From Cytophagales bacterium (lineage in GTDB: Bacteria; Bacteroidota; Bacteroidia; Cytophagales; 172606-1): DNA of 64,000 nt. Each line of letters starts with the position of its first letter. The stretch's first letter is position 1. Shown in pieces: positions 8,814 through 16,007 of this stretch. The stretch spans positions 287,297 through 351,296 of the forward strand of contig JAUJMU010000001.1 of the NCBI GenBank assembly GCA_030446715.1. The letters are read 5' to 3'. The position numbers and the translations under genes are program-made. Below the pieces are notes generated by a model. The model made no database searches and was not told the origin of the DNA. It saw nothing but the letters and a program-made list of their open reading frames with translations.

Positions 8814-9929
8814 ATGAATGAGTTCCGGATTACCGGTCATTCCGGACAAGGTATGAATATTCTTTCCCGCTTTACATTATCACCGGGATGGTGGCGCTGG
8901 ACCAGCATACTACTGGTCGGGGTATCGGTGCGTTTTCTGACTGACCTCATCTTCGGGCTGATCTACCGCAACTACCGCGTCCGGTGGGAGGCTGCCGAAT
9001 ACGCAAAAGCTGTTCTGATCGCTTTCTGCATCATGGAAGGCATCCGCTGGGTAAACCGCCGGCTTGATGCGCTGGCTCCCTGGTACGCTAACCCGGCGCG
9101 CCGTCTGCTGCTGCAGAGCATCCTCAATACGGGATGGGCTCTTTTCGTGCTCCTGCTCGTATGGAACGGCGTATTCCGGTATCTGCTGCACAGCGCCTAC
9201 GAATTCATCAGTCTCTCCGACGAACTGGTGGTGGCCGGCACCGTGGCTTTTCTCACAATGGCCGGTGTACTGACCGATCTGGCGGTGTTTATGCTCAATA
9301 AGTGGCGGATTTCGCTGGCAGAACTGGAACGGTTCAAGAAAGAGAACATTGAGTTTCATCTACAGATGCTGAAAACGCAGGTAAATCCGCACTTTCTGTT
9401 CAACAGCCTCAATACCCTTTCTTCCCTGATCTACACCGACCGCGACATTGCCGCCCAGTTTGTGCGGCAACTGGCCAAGGTGTACCGGTATGTGCTCGAC
9501 AACCGCAGCAAGGAGCTGATACAGGTGCGGGAAGAACTGCAGTTTCTTCAGTCGTACATCTATCTGGTGCAGTTGCGCTTCAGCCAGAACCTCCGCATCG
9601 TGATCAATATTCCTGAAAAAGTTCATCATTATTTCATTGCTCCCCTGACCCTGCAGATGCTCATTGAAAATGCAATCAAGCACAATGTGGTATCGCAAAA
9701 AAAGCCGCTTACCGTACACATCGAGTGGCAGCAACCAGACCGGGTGATGGTTACCAACAATCTGCAGATCAAGCCCGCCGGGGAGCTTTCTACCCAGATC
9801 GGTCTGAAGAATATCCGCAGCCGCTACTCTTATATTACCGCCCGGGAGGTCGCCGTTGAGCAGAGTGATCAGTACTTCCGGGTGACCATCCCTTTACTGG
9901 AAAGCGTATATGAAGGTGTTGATTATTGA
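8814..9929 (+). CDS. LytS-type sensor histidine kinase
   Basis: This 371-residue membrane kinase belongs to the LytS/YehU group. The N-terminal half has about four hydrophobic segments (roughly residues 20-165). A short coiled linker (LAELERFKKENIEFHLQ) follows, then the His_kinase domain with the phospho-accepting site QVNPHFLFNSLNTL near residue 195. The C-terminal ATPase region has the N-box IENAIKHN near residue 287. Its frame overlaps the next gene by 20 bp, so kinase and regulator are translationally linked. The signal sensed is unknown. The following lipoprotein with carbohydrate-binding-like domains hints at a glycan link, which is inference. Confidence 0.93.
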   Translation: MNEFRITGHSGQGMNILSRFTLSPGWWRWTSILLVGVSVRFLTDLIFGLIYRNYRVRWEAAEYAKAVLIAFCIMEGIRWVNRRLDALAPWYANPARRLLLQSILNTGWALFVLLLVWNGVFRYLLHSAYEFISLSDELVVAGTVAFLTMAGVLTDLAVFMLNKWRISLAELERFKKENIEFHLQMLKTQVNPHFLFNSLNTLSSLIYTDRDIAAQFVRQLAKVYRYVLDNRSKELIQVREELQFLQSYIYLVQLRFSQNLRIVINIPEKVHHYFIAPLTLQMLIENAIKHNVVSQKKPLTVHIEWQQPDRVMVTNNLQIKPAGELSTQIGLKNIRSRYSYITAREVAVEQSDQYFRVTIPLLESVYEGVDY

Positions 9930-10680
9930 AGATGAGCCTTTTGCCCAGCAGGAGTTGAGGCGGCTGCTGACCCGGTGCGCCCCGCAGGCGGAAGTAGTGG
10001 CCTGCCTCGACTCGGTAGAAGACAGTGTAGAGTGGCTGGCCCGTTCTGAGCAGCCAGATCTTATTTTTGTGGACATTCAGTTGTCCGACGGGTCGGGTTT
10101 CTGCATTTTTGAGCAGGTCACCGTCACCACGCCGGTGATTTTTACCACTGCCTACAATGAGTATGCGCTGCAGGCTTTCCGGGTCAACAGCATTGACTAC
10201 CTGCTCAAGCCCATCGAAGAAGAAGCCCTGACCGCTGCGCTGCTGAAGCTGGATGCCCTGAAGGAGCATTTCTCCGACCGGAAAAGCCCGGTTCTCTCTC
10301 CAGGGAACATTGATGATTTGCTGCGCCGGCCGGCTAATGAGTACAAAACCCGCTTTCTGACCACCATCGGCGACCGGATCAGGCACATTCCCACCGAGCA
10401 GATTGCCTATTTTTTCGCCGAAGACAGCACGGTATACGTCGTGACCCAGGACCGCAAAAAGTTTATTCTTGATTATACCCTCGATCAGCTCGAAACCCAG
10501 GTTGATCCCCGGCAGTTTTACCGCATTACCCGCAAGTACCTGGCCCATATTTCGGCCATTGCCGACGTATCCCGTTATTTTAACAGCCGGCTGAAGGTCG
10601 TGCTGACTCCGGCTATGGACGACGAAATTCTGATCAGCCGGGTCCGGGTTCCGGGTTTTCTGGCGTGGATGGGCGCATAA
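9910..10680 (+). CDS. LytTR-type response regulator
   Basis: The 256-residue protein is the partner of the upstream kinase. The receiver domain (residues 1-118) has the acidic pocket IIEDE, the phospho-acceptor Asp55 in FVDIQLSDG, and the KP motif in DYLLKPIEEE. The C-terminal LytTR DNA-binding domain (about residues 145-254) begins YKTRFLTTIGDRIRHIP and includes RQFYRITRKYLAHISAI. The start ATG lies inside the kinase gene. The following lipoprotein gene begins 16 bp after its stop, suggesting one operon of three genes. Confidence 0.95.
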   Translation: MKVLIIEDEPFAQQELRRLLTRCAPQAEVVACLDSVEDSVEWLARSEQPDLIFVDIQLSDGSGFCIFEQVTVTTPVIFTTAYNEYALQAFRVNSIDYLLKPIEEEALTAALLKLDALKEHFSDRKSPVLSPGNIDDLLRRPANEYKTRFLTTIGDRIRHIPTEQIAYFFAEDSTVYVVTQDRKKFILDYTLDQLETQVDPRQFYRITRKYLAHISAIADVSRYFNSRLKVVLTPAMDDEILISRVRVPGFLAWMGA

Positions 10681-10696
10681 ATGCGTAATTTAGAGG

Positions 10697-11713
10697 ATGA
10701 TCCGGCGCAGCTTCCCTTTTTTGGTCCTTTCTCTTTGCCTCCTGACCGGCTGCCATCAGGTAACGCTGGTGGTGACCGAAATACCCGGCAACACACCGCC
10801 GGGAGCTGCTTTGTTTATATCCGGTAACTTCAACTACTGGGACCCCGGCGACGGCCGGTACATGCTCAGATTCAACGGCGACAGCACCTACACGGTACAA
10901 CTGCCCCGCGGCGACGGTACTATCTTCTGCAAATTTACCCGCGGCGACTGGCACACCGTGGAAGGCGACAACTGCGGCAATATTTCTTCTCACCGGCAAA
11001 TCAGGTATGGCAACGTTGATACAGTATTTGCCCGCATTGCCAGCTGGGGCGATATGGGACCGATCCGCTGCGACCAGGTTACTTTCACACTGGAGAAGAT
11101 TCCGGCCAATACGCCGGCCAGGGGCCCGGTTTACCTGACTGGTAACTTCAACCAATGGAACCCGAGAGATGAAAGGTACCGGCTGCAACGCAGCAAGGAA
11201 GGCAGGTATTACATTACCCTTTCCGGGCAGTCAGGGCTGATGGAGTTTAAGTTCACCCGCGGCAACTGGACTACCGAAGAGGTGGATACTTACGGAAACA
11301 CAATCTCCAACCGAACCTTTTTGTTCGGCAGACAGGATACTGTACTGCTGGAGCTGAATGGCTGGCGGGATTTCAAACCTACCAATCCGGTGATGGTGAC
11401 AGTGGTGCTGGAGGTGCCACCCAACACACCGGCGGGTGACAAGATTTACCTTGCCGGCAACTTCAACGACTGGATTCCCAAAGATTCCGGTCTGGTGCTG
11501 AATAAATTACCCGACGGGCGGTTTACGCTCAACCTGCCCCGGAAGGAAGATTACATCGAATTCAAGTTTACCCGGGGCGACTGGTCGGCGGTAGAAGCCG
11601 ACGCGGCCGGCAATGACATCGAAAACCGCAGTTTCACGTACGGCCGCAAAGATACCCTGTTCCTGAAGGTGAAAAGCTGGCGGGATATAGCCTCCCTGAA
11701 AACATTCCGGTAA
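10697..11713 (+). CDS. Lipoprotein with three tandem starch-binding-like domains
   Basis: The 338-residue protein has a lipoprotein signal (LVLSLCLLTGC, Cys18). Three repeats of about 105 residues follow. Each holds a strand-turn of CBM20/CBM48 or AMPK-glycogen-binding type: FISGNFNYWDPGD, YLTGNFNQWNPRD and YLAGNFNDWIPKD. Each also has a later FKFTRGxW motif. This fold binds alpha-glucans in many families, but some Bacteroidota copies serve only as beta-sandwich modules. No catalytic domain is present. It likely sits on the membrane surface and may work with the upstream LytS/LytTR pair, 16 bp away. The three repeats have diverged, so the triplication is not recent. Confidence 0.85.
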   Translation: MIRRSFPFLVLSLCLLTGCHQVTLVVTEIPGNTPPGAALFISGNFNYWDPGDGRYMLRFNGDSTYTVQLPRGDGTIFCKFTRGDWHTVEGDNCGNISSHRQIRYGNVDTVFARIASWGDMGPIRCDQVTFTLEKIPANTPARGPVYLTGNFNQWNPRDERYRLQRSKEGRYYITLSGQSGLMEFKFTRGNWTTEEVDTYGNTISNRTFLFGRQDTVLLELNGWRDFKPTNPVMVTVVLEVPPNTPAGDKIYLAGNFNDWIPKDSGLVLNKLPDGRFTLNLPRKEDYIEFKFTRGDWSAVEADAAGNDIENRSFTYGRKDTLFLKVKSWRDIASLKTFR

Positions 11714-11715
11714 GA

Positions 11716-12276
11716 TCAGTCGGCCACGAATGTGACTTCCGGAAAACCGTAAATGCCCACGTTGTCGGCATTGTTGGGAAACAGGCTGGCATCTCCGTAG
11801 CGGAACTGCGAGTTTACGACCGTCACGCTTCCTTTGGTGAAGGGCAGCAAGGCGGAGCCATCCCGGCTCACAATCACGTAAGCAGCCTGGGACGCAGTAC
11901 CGTAAAATATACTGATCACGTATTTTTTGTTGGGCATCACCGCAAAGGGCGTAATGGCCTGCAGCGTGAGCGCATTGGGCTGGCTTTGCTGAATCGTCTG
12001 CTGGACCACTATATTCCGGGTGTCATAATCCCAGATCGTTACCGGATAACTGCCTGACTCTGGCATCCGCGTGCCAATTTTGGTGATCCGTCCTTTGCGG
12101 GAGGCATAAAAACGATAGCCTAATTCAAGCCGGTTGTAGTTTCCGCGGGCAAACCGGCTGGTGCTGTCGGCAAGGAAACCGCTGAGAGCTGTTTCTTCGG
12201 GAGGCGCATTCTCTTTTTTACAGGTGGAGAACAGTACCAGCAGGGGCGCAACAAGCAGCAGGGCGTACTTCTTCAT
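11716..12276 (-). CDS. DUF4082-like lipoprotein
   Basis: The 186-residue product has a lipoprotein signal (LLVLFSTCKK). After a short linker the body (LELGYRFYASRKGRITKIG, then VTIWDYDT) matches the DUF4082 pattern, a jelly-roll module seen in exported Bacteroidota proteins. Its function is unknown. It ends 2 bp from the stop of the converging carbohydrate-binding lipoprotein gene, with no terminator between them. Confidence 0.75.
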   Translation of the reverse strand: MKKYALLLVAPLLVLFSTCKKENAPPEETALSGFLADSTSRFARGNYNRLELGYRFYASRKGRITKIGTRMPESGSYPVTIWDYDTRNIVVQQTIQQSQPNALTLQAITPFAVMPNKKYVISIFYGTASQAAYVIVSRDGSALLPFTKGSVTVVNSQFRYGDASLFPNNADNVGIYGFPEVTFVAD

Positions 12277-12389
12277 GAGCGGAAGGGGGCTTTTAACAGG
12301 TAGCCGGACTTGATGTGTTTAAGTTACAAGAATTTGGTTATGAAATCACCACTGATTTTTACCTTAAGCACAACAGTGTGCTACTGACA

Positions 12390-12530
12390 CCGGTCCGGAT
12401 ACCGGCGTTCATGTTTCACACAGGGCTTTCTCAAAAGTGGTCAGTGTGACACTGACCACGGTCACGTGTAGGGTATGGACCGCCGTTTGTGTCTCACAAA
12501 CGGCAACCCGGAAGCGTTTTGAGAAAGTCC
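12390..12530. repeat. Nested-hairpin element upstream of the DUF4082 gene
   Basis: Outer arms at 12423-12436 (GGGCTTTCTCAAAA) and 12517-12530 match in 13 of 14 positions when inverted. Between them are two further hairpins: 12437-12459, an 11-bp perfect stem with a 1-nt centre (GTGGTCAGTGT), and 12482-12504, a 10-bp perfect stem (GCCGTTTGTG). A weaker CCGGT/ACCGG pair is at 12390-12405. The rest of 12277-12595 holds nothing else that I can support. It looks like a folded repeat element or a structured RNA, with no known family recognised. Confidence 0.6.
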
Positions 12531-12595
12531 TGTCACAATCGGATTCAGGAGTTTCCGGGAGATATTAAAGTTAAAAACTGTTATGCCTGATCTCC

Positions 12596-14686
12596 TCAGC
12601 TGATCCGGCTCCAGTTGGTTTCTTCCTTGCGCAGCGATTCGATGTGCCGGCGGATCGGGCCGTTCTGCGGGGACACCAGTTCCGGATCATTTTCGAGCAG
12701 TTCCTGCGCCGAGCGGCGGGCATCCTGCAGAATGAGCGCATCTTTGGACAGGTCCGCAATCAGCAGGTCCAGCACGCCGCTTTGCTGGGTGCCTTCAATG
12801 TCGCCGGGGCCGCGCAGCTTCAGGTCCATGTCGGCAATCTCAAAGCCGTTGTTGGTACTCACCATGGTGTCAATCCGCTGGCGGGCTTCCTTGCTCAGCT
12901 TGTAATCCGTCATCAGCACGCAGTACGACTGGTCGGCGCCCCTACCAACGCGGCCCCGCAACTGGTGCAATTGCGACAAGCCGAACCGCTCCGCGTTTTC
13001 AATCACCATCACCGACGCATTGGGCACGTTGACGCCCACCTCGATTACCGTGGTGGCTACCATGATCTGCGTTTCGCGTTTCAGAAAACGCTTCATTTCG
13101 AAGTCTTTGTCCTGCGGCTTCATTTTGCCGTGCACAATGCTCAGCTGACACTCCGGAAAAGCCCGGGCAATGCTTTCGTAGCCGTCCATCAGGTTTTTGT
13201 AGTCCATCTTCTCCGACTCCTCAATGAGCGGATACACAATGTATATCTGCCGGCCCTGCTGTACCTGTTCCCGCAAAAAGCCGAATACCCGCAGCCGGTG
13301 GGCATCGTAGCGATGCACGGTTTTGATCGGCTTCCGGCCCGCGGGCAATTCATCAATCACCGATACGTCGAGGTCGCCGTACAGCGTCATGGCCAGTGTA
13401 CGCGGAATGGGCGTGGCCGTCATGACCAGCACGTGCGGGTAGACTTCTTCATTTTTCTGCCAGAGCTTGGCCCGCTGGGCAACCCCGAACCGGTGCTGCT
13501 CATCAATCACGCAGAGGCCGAGGTTCTGGAACTTTACCACGTCCTCCAGCAGGGCATGCGTGCCTACGATAATCTTCATTTCGCCGCTTTCCAGCTTTTC
13601 GTGCAGCACCCGCCGTTCACTGACCTTGCTGGAGCCTTTCAGGATACCGATCCCGATCCCGAGCTGATCGGCAAATTCTTTCAATCCGGTGTAGTGCTGG
13701 TCAGCCAGAATTTCAGTGGGAGCCATCATGCAGCCCTGGGCGCCGTTGTCGATGGCCATCAGCATACAGATGAAGGCCACAATCGTTTTGCCGCTGCCCA
13801 CGTCGCCCTGCAGGAGCCGGTTCATCTGCCTGCCGGAGCACATGTCCCGGTAAATCTCCCTGATTACCCTTTTCTGGGCGTTGGTAAGGTCGAAGGGCAG
13901 GTGTTCGTTGTAAAAGGTAGTCAGCGTAGGAACACTTTTAAATACCTGACCGTGGTACTCCACCCGCCGCACCAGTTTGTTTTTGAGCAGCCGGATCTGG
14001 TTATAGAATAGTTCTTCGAATTTGAGCCGGAAGGTGGCCTGCTCCAGCAAGGGGTGGTTTTTCGGAAAATGAATGTTTTCTATTGCATCCCGCTTGGGCA
14101 GCAGGCTGTACTGCCCGATGATCGGCTCAGGCAGCGTTTCGCGGAGGTGCGGGCAGCCCATGTCCAGGACCTGACGGATCATCTTGCCGATGGTCTTGCT
14201 TTCGATCTGCTTCTTGCGGAGCTTTTCGGTAAGGTTATATACCGGTTGCAGGCCGCCTTCCTGGGGTTCACCCGGATTGTATACCTCCATTTCCGGGTGC
14301 ACGATGCTGTACTTACCCCCAAAAAACTGCGGCTTGCCGAACACGATATACTCGGTGTGCCGCTTCAGGTTCTTGGAAAACCACTGCACGCCCTTAAACC
14401 ACACCAGTTCAATCTCGCCGGTGCTGTCCACCAGATACGCAACCAGGCGGGCTTTGTGACCTTCCCCTACGGTCTCAAAATAATCTGCCTTGCCCCTGAT
14501 CTGCACAAAGGGCATGCTTTCGTTTACCTCATTGATTTTGTAAAACCGGGTGCGGTCTTCGTGGCGGAAGGGGTAATGCTGAATCAGGTCAGCGTAGGTG
14601 AAGATAGCCAGTTCGGTATGAAACAGGTCAGCCCGCTGCGGTCCTACGCCCTTCAGAAATTCAATTTTGGTATCAAAAAAACCCAT
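12596..14686 (-). CDS. recG: ATP-dependent DNA helicase RecG
   Basis: RecG remodels stalled replication forks and Holliday junctions. The protein is about 696 residues, a normal length. The N-terminal wedge/OB region (roughly residues 1-260) is followed by a superfamily-2 helicase core. Walker A is GDVGSGKT, motif II is the RecG-type DEQH (VIDEQHRFG), and motif III is TATPIPRTLAM. Motif VI is QLRGRVGRGADQS. I prefer the ATG at 14686 (MGFFDTKIEFLKG) over the TTG six codons upstream, because that matches the usual RecG start. gldD lies upstream on the same strand. Confidence 0.96.
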   Translation of the reverse strand: MGFFDTKIEFLKGVGPQRADLFHTELAIFTYADLIQHYPFRHEDRTRFYKINEVNESMPFVQIRGKADYFETVGEGHKARLVAYLVDSTGEIELVWFKGVQWFSKNLKRHTEYIVFGKPQFFGGKYSIVHPEMEVYNPGEPQEGGLQPVYNLTEKLRKKQIESKTIGKMIRQVLDMGCPHLRETLPEPIIGQYSLLPKRDAIENIHFPKNHPLLEQATFRLKFEELFYNQIRLLKNKLVRRVEYHGQVFKSVPTLTTFYNEHLPFDLTNAQKRVIREIYRDMCSGRQMNRLLQGDVGSGKTIVAFICMLMAIDNGAQGCMMAPTEILADQHYTGLKEFADQLGIGIGILKGSSKVSERRVLHEKLESGEMKIIVGTHALLEDVVKFQNLGLCVIDEQHRFGVAQRAKLWQKNEEVYPHVLVMTATPIPRTLAMTLYGDLDVSVIDELPAGRKPIKTVHRYDAHRLRVFGFLREQVQQGRQIYIVYPLIEESEKMDYKNLMDGYESIARAFPECQLSIVHGKMKPQDKDFEMKRFLKRETQIMVATTVIEVGVNVPNASVMVIENAERFGLSQLHQLRGRVGRGADQSYCVLMTDYKLSKEARQRIDTMVSTNNGFEIADMDLKLRGPGDIEGTQQSGVLDLLIADLSKDALILQDARRSAQELLENDPELVSPQNGPIRRHIESLRKEETNWSRIS

Positions 14687-14703
14687 AACTGGTTGTAATG
14701 GCA

Positions 14704-14786
14704 AATTTTAAATGCTCAATGCTCAATGGAAAACAATTAACCTGACCGGTTCTTAATTCACCATTCAAAATTTAAAATTCAACATT
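14704..14786. repeat. Family-B inverted-repeat element between gldD and recG
   Basis: The left arm carries AATGCTCAATGCTCAATGG and the right arm is an AT-rich imperfect inverse (ATTCAAAATTTAAAATTC). The right arm runs into the gldD coding end: the last gldD codons (Asn-Val-Glu-Phe-stop) are made from repeat sequence. Related elements are at 7294-7391 and 60652-60752. Confidence 0.5.
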
Positions 14787-15380
14787 ACTGTCTTTCTTCC
14801 ATTTCAGGGTATTGATCATGTGCACCATATCTTCTTTTATGTACTCGATCACCGGCGCCAGCGAATCGTTTTTGGTGGCACTGGGGAAGTACAGAGCTCC
14901 CCGGAAGAAGTGCGTGGTGGTGTCAGTTACGTAAAACTGAAACTGGCTGGGCACCTCCCCTTCCAGTTGAAAGAGGTTGGCGGTTTTGCCGTTGGCCGTT
15001 TTCATGACCATTTCTTCAATGGCTTCGGCCTTGATCTGGTGCTTGGAAGCCAGTTTATAGGCGTCATTGATCAGTTCCTGAAACTTTTTCGGGTTTTCGT
15101 TCACTTCTTTATAAGTCAGCTGCACATTGGCCCTCAGTTCGGGATAGTACACGTAAATCCAGTACGGCTCGGCCCGGGCGAAGGTATCGGGCCGGATGAC
15201 CGCATGCGCGGAATGTTCGAACTGATAGGGATACTTGCCGGTCAGGGCGGTGTACTGGTGAGGGGGCAGATCAATCCGGTTATACCCTTTTGGCTTGGGT
15301 ACGTAATCGGGGCTACTGCTGCAGGCGGCGGTAATAACCACCATACCCATCAGGAAAATCAATGCTTTGAGGGAATTCAT
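14772..15380 (-). CDS. gldD: Gliding motility lipoprotein GldD
   Basis: GldD is a lipoprotein needed for Bacteroidota gliding and type IX secretion-linked motility. The 202-residue protein has the lipobox VVITAACSSS. It carries the conserved body (YPYQFEHSAHAVIRPD, WIYVYYPELRANVQLTYK), with an FFRGALYFPSATKNDS stretch near the C-terminus as in other GldD proteins. No other gld gene is in this window. The extreme C-terminus is derived from an adjacent palindromic repeat. Confidence 0.93.
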   Translation of the reverse strand: MNSLKALIFLMGMVVITAACSSSPDYVPKPKGYNRIDLPPHQYTALTGKYPYQFEHSAHAVIRPDTFARAEPYWIYVYYPELRANVQLTYKEVNENPKKFQELINDAYKLASKHQIKAEAIEEMVMKTANGKTANLFQLEGEVPSQFQFYVTDTTTHFFRGALYFPSATKNDSLAPVIEYIKEDMVHMINTLKWKKDSNVEF

Positions 15381-15521
15381 ATGAGGATTAACGAACAGCT
15401 ATTGAGTTATTTGATAATAAATTTTATTATTGCCGGAAGTCTGTTTTTTCGGGCTGTAAAGGTAAGAAACCTGCACTGCAAGGTTTTTCTTTCTGGCTAA
15501 ACGGGAGCGTAAATGGTACCC

Positions 15522-15551
15522 TTTGGGTCGTAAATTCCGTAAATATTTTTG
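15522..15551 (+). promoter_or_regulatory. Textbook Bacteroidota promoter for a 50-residue membrane protein
   Basis: TTTG at 15522-15525 and TATTTTTG at 15544-15551 are separated by 18 bp. This matches both boxes (TTTG, TAnnTTTG) and the spacing of the Bacteroidota primary sigma factor. Transcription would begin near 15558, about 20 nt before the start codon. Confidence 0.7.
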
Positions 15552-15577
15552 TTTTGTAAACCCTAAAATTGCAAGTC

Positions 15578-15730
15578 ATGTATTTTACAGTCCCTATTAT
15601 ATTATTCGTACTGGGTTTGGTGATGGCTTATGTGTTCTTCACGGCCGAGAAAAACCCCAAACGCGTGAGGACCCTGTCGGAGCGGAAGTTTCCGGAAAAT
15701 CAGAGTCCTCCGCCCAGCACCCCGGACTGA
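15578..15730 (+). CDS. Small single-pass membrane protein (50 aa)
   Basis: An ATG frame of 50 codons (MYFTVPIILFVLGLVMAYVF...) encodes one N-terminal transmembrane helix and a short basic, proline-rich cytoplasmic tail ending in PPPSTPD. It is supported by the matching promoter about 27 bp upstream and a strong intrinsic terminator about 40 bp downstream, so it is a complete small transcription unit. No family or function is recognised. Confidence 0.7.
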   Translation: MYFTVPIILFVLGLVMAYVFFTAEKNPKRVRTLSERKFPENQSPPPSTPD

Positions 15731-15767
15731 CCCGGCGGCTCACCGGAGATTTGTATCATATTTTCAG

Positions 15768-15797
15768 GCGCGGACATTCTCCGCGCTTTTGTTTTTT
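15768..15797 (+). terminator. Rho-independent terminator of the 50-aa membrane protein gene
   Basis: A GC-rich 7-bp stem (GCGCGGA and complement) with a 5-nt loop is followed by TTTTGTTTTTT. It lies about 40 bp past the stop codon. Confidence 0.85.
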
Positions 15798-15811
15798 GGC
15801 CTGGGTTGCCT

Positions 15812-15847
15812 CAAACCCGCAAGGTTGCTGAAAACCTTCCGGGTTTG
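15812..15847. repeat. Palindromic repeat (AAACCC..AAGG / CCTTCCGGGTTT type)
   Basis: Arms CAAACCCGCAAGGTT and its near-inverse flank a 5-nt loop. The same arm sequence forms the hairpin at 62200-62240, so this is a dispersed palindrome and not only a terminator. The rest of 15731-15975 holds nothing else that I can support. Confidence 0.5.
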
Positions 15848-15975
15848 CCAGCGCCTTGCCGGAGACACGGCCTGCTAAAGTTTTAAAAATTTTTAGTCTG
15901 CCACACAGCCGTTTACCTCAAACAGAAGCCCGGGCTCCATCACCTTGCCACCTCCTCTTTTCCCCAACTATTGCT

Positions 15976-15983
15976 TAGATTTG
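15976..15983 (+). promoter_or_regulatory. Candidate -7 box for the fused E1 gene
   Basis: TAGATTTG is a full TAnnTTTG match. No good -33 box at the right spacing is seen. Transcription would start near 15990, downstream of the TTG at 15945. This supports the GTG at 16008 as the true start of the E1 gene. Confidence 0.35.
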
Positions 15984-16007
15984 GCAGGCAACCAACTATT
16001 TTTTCCC

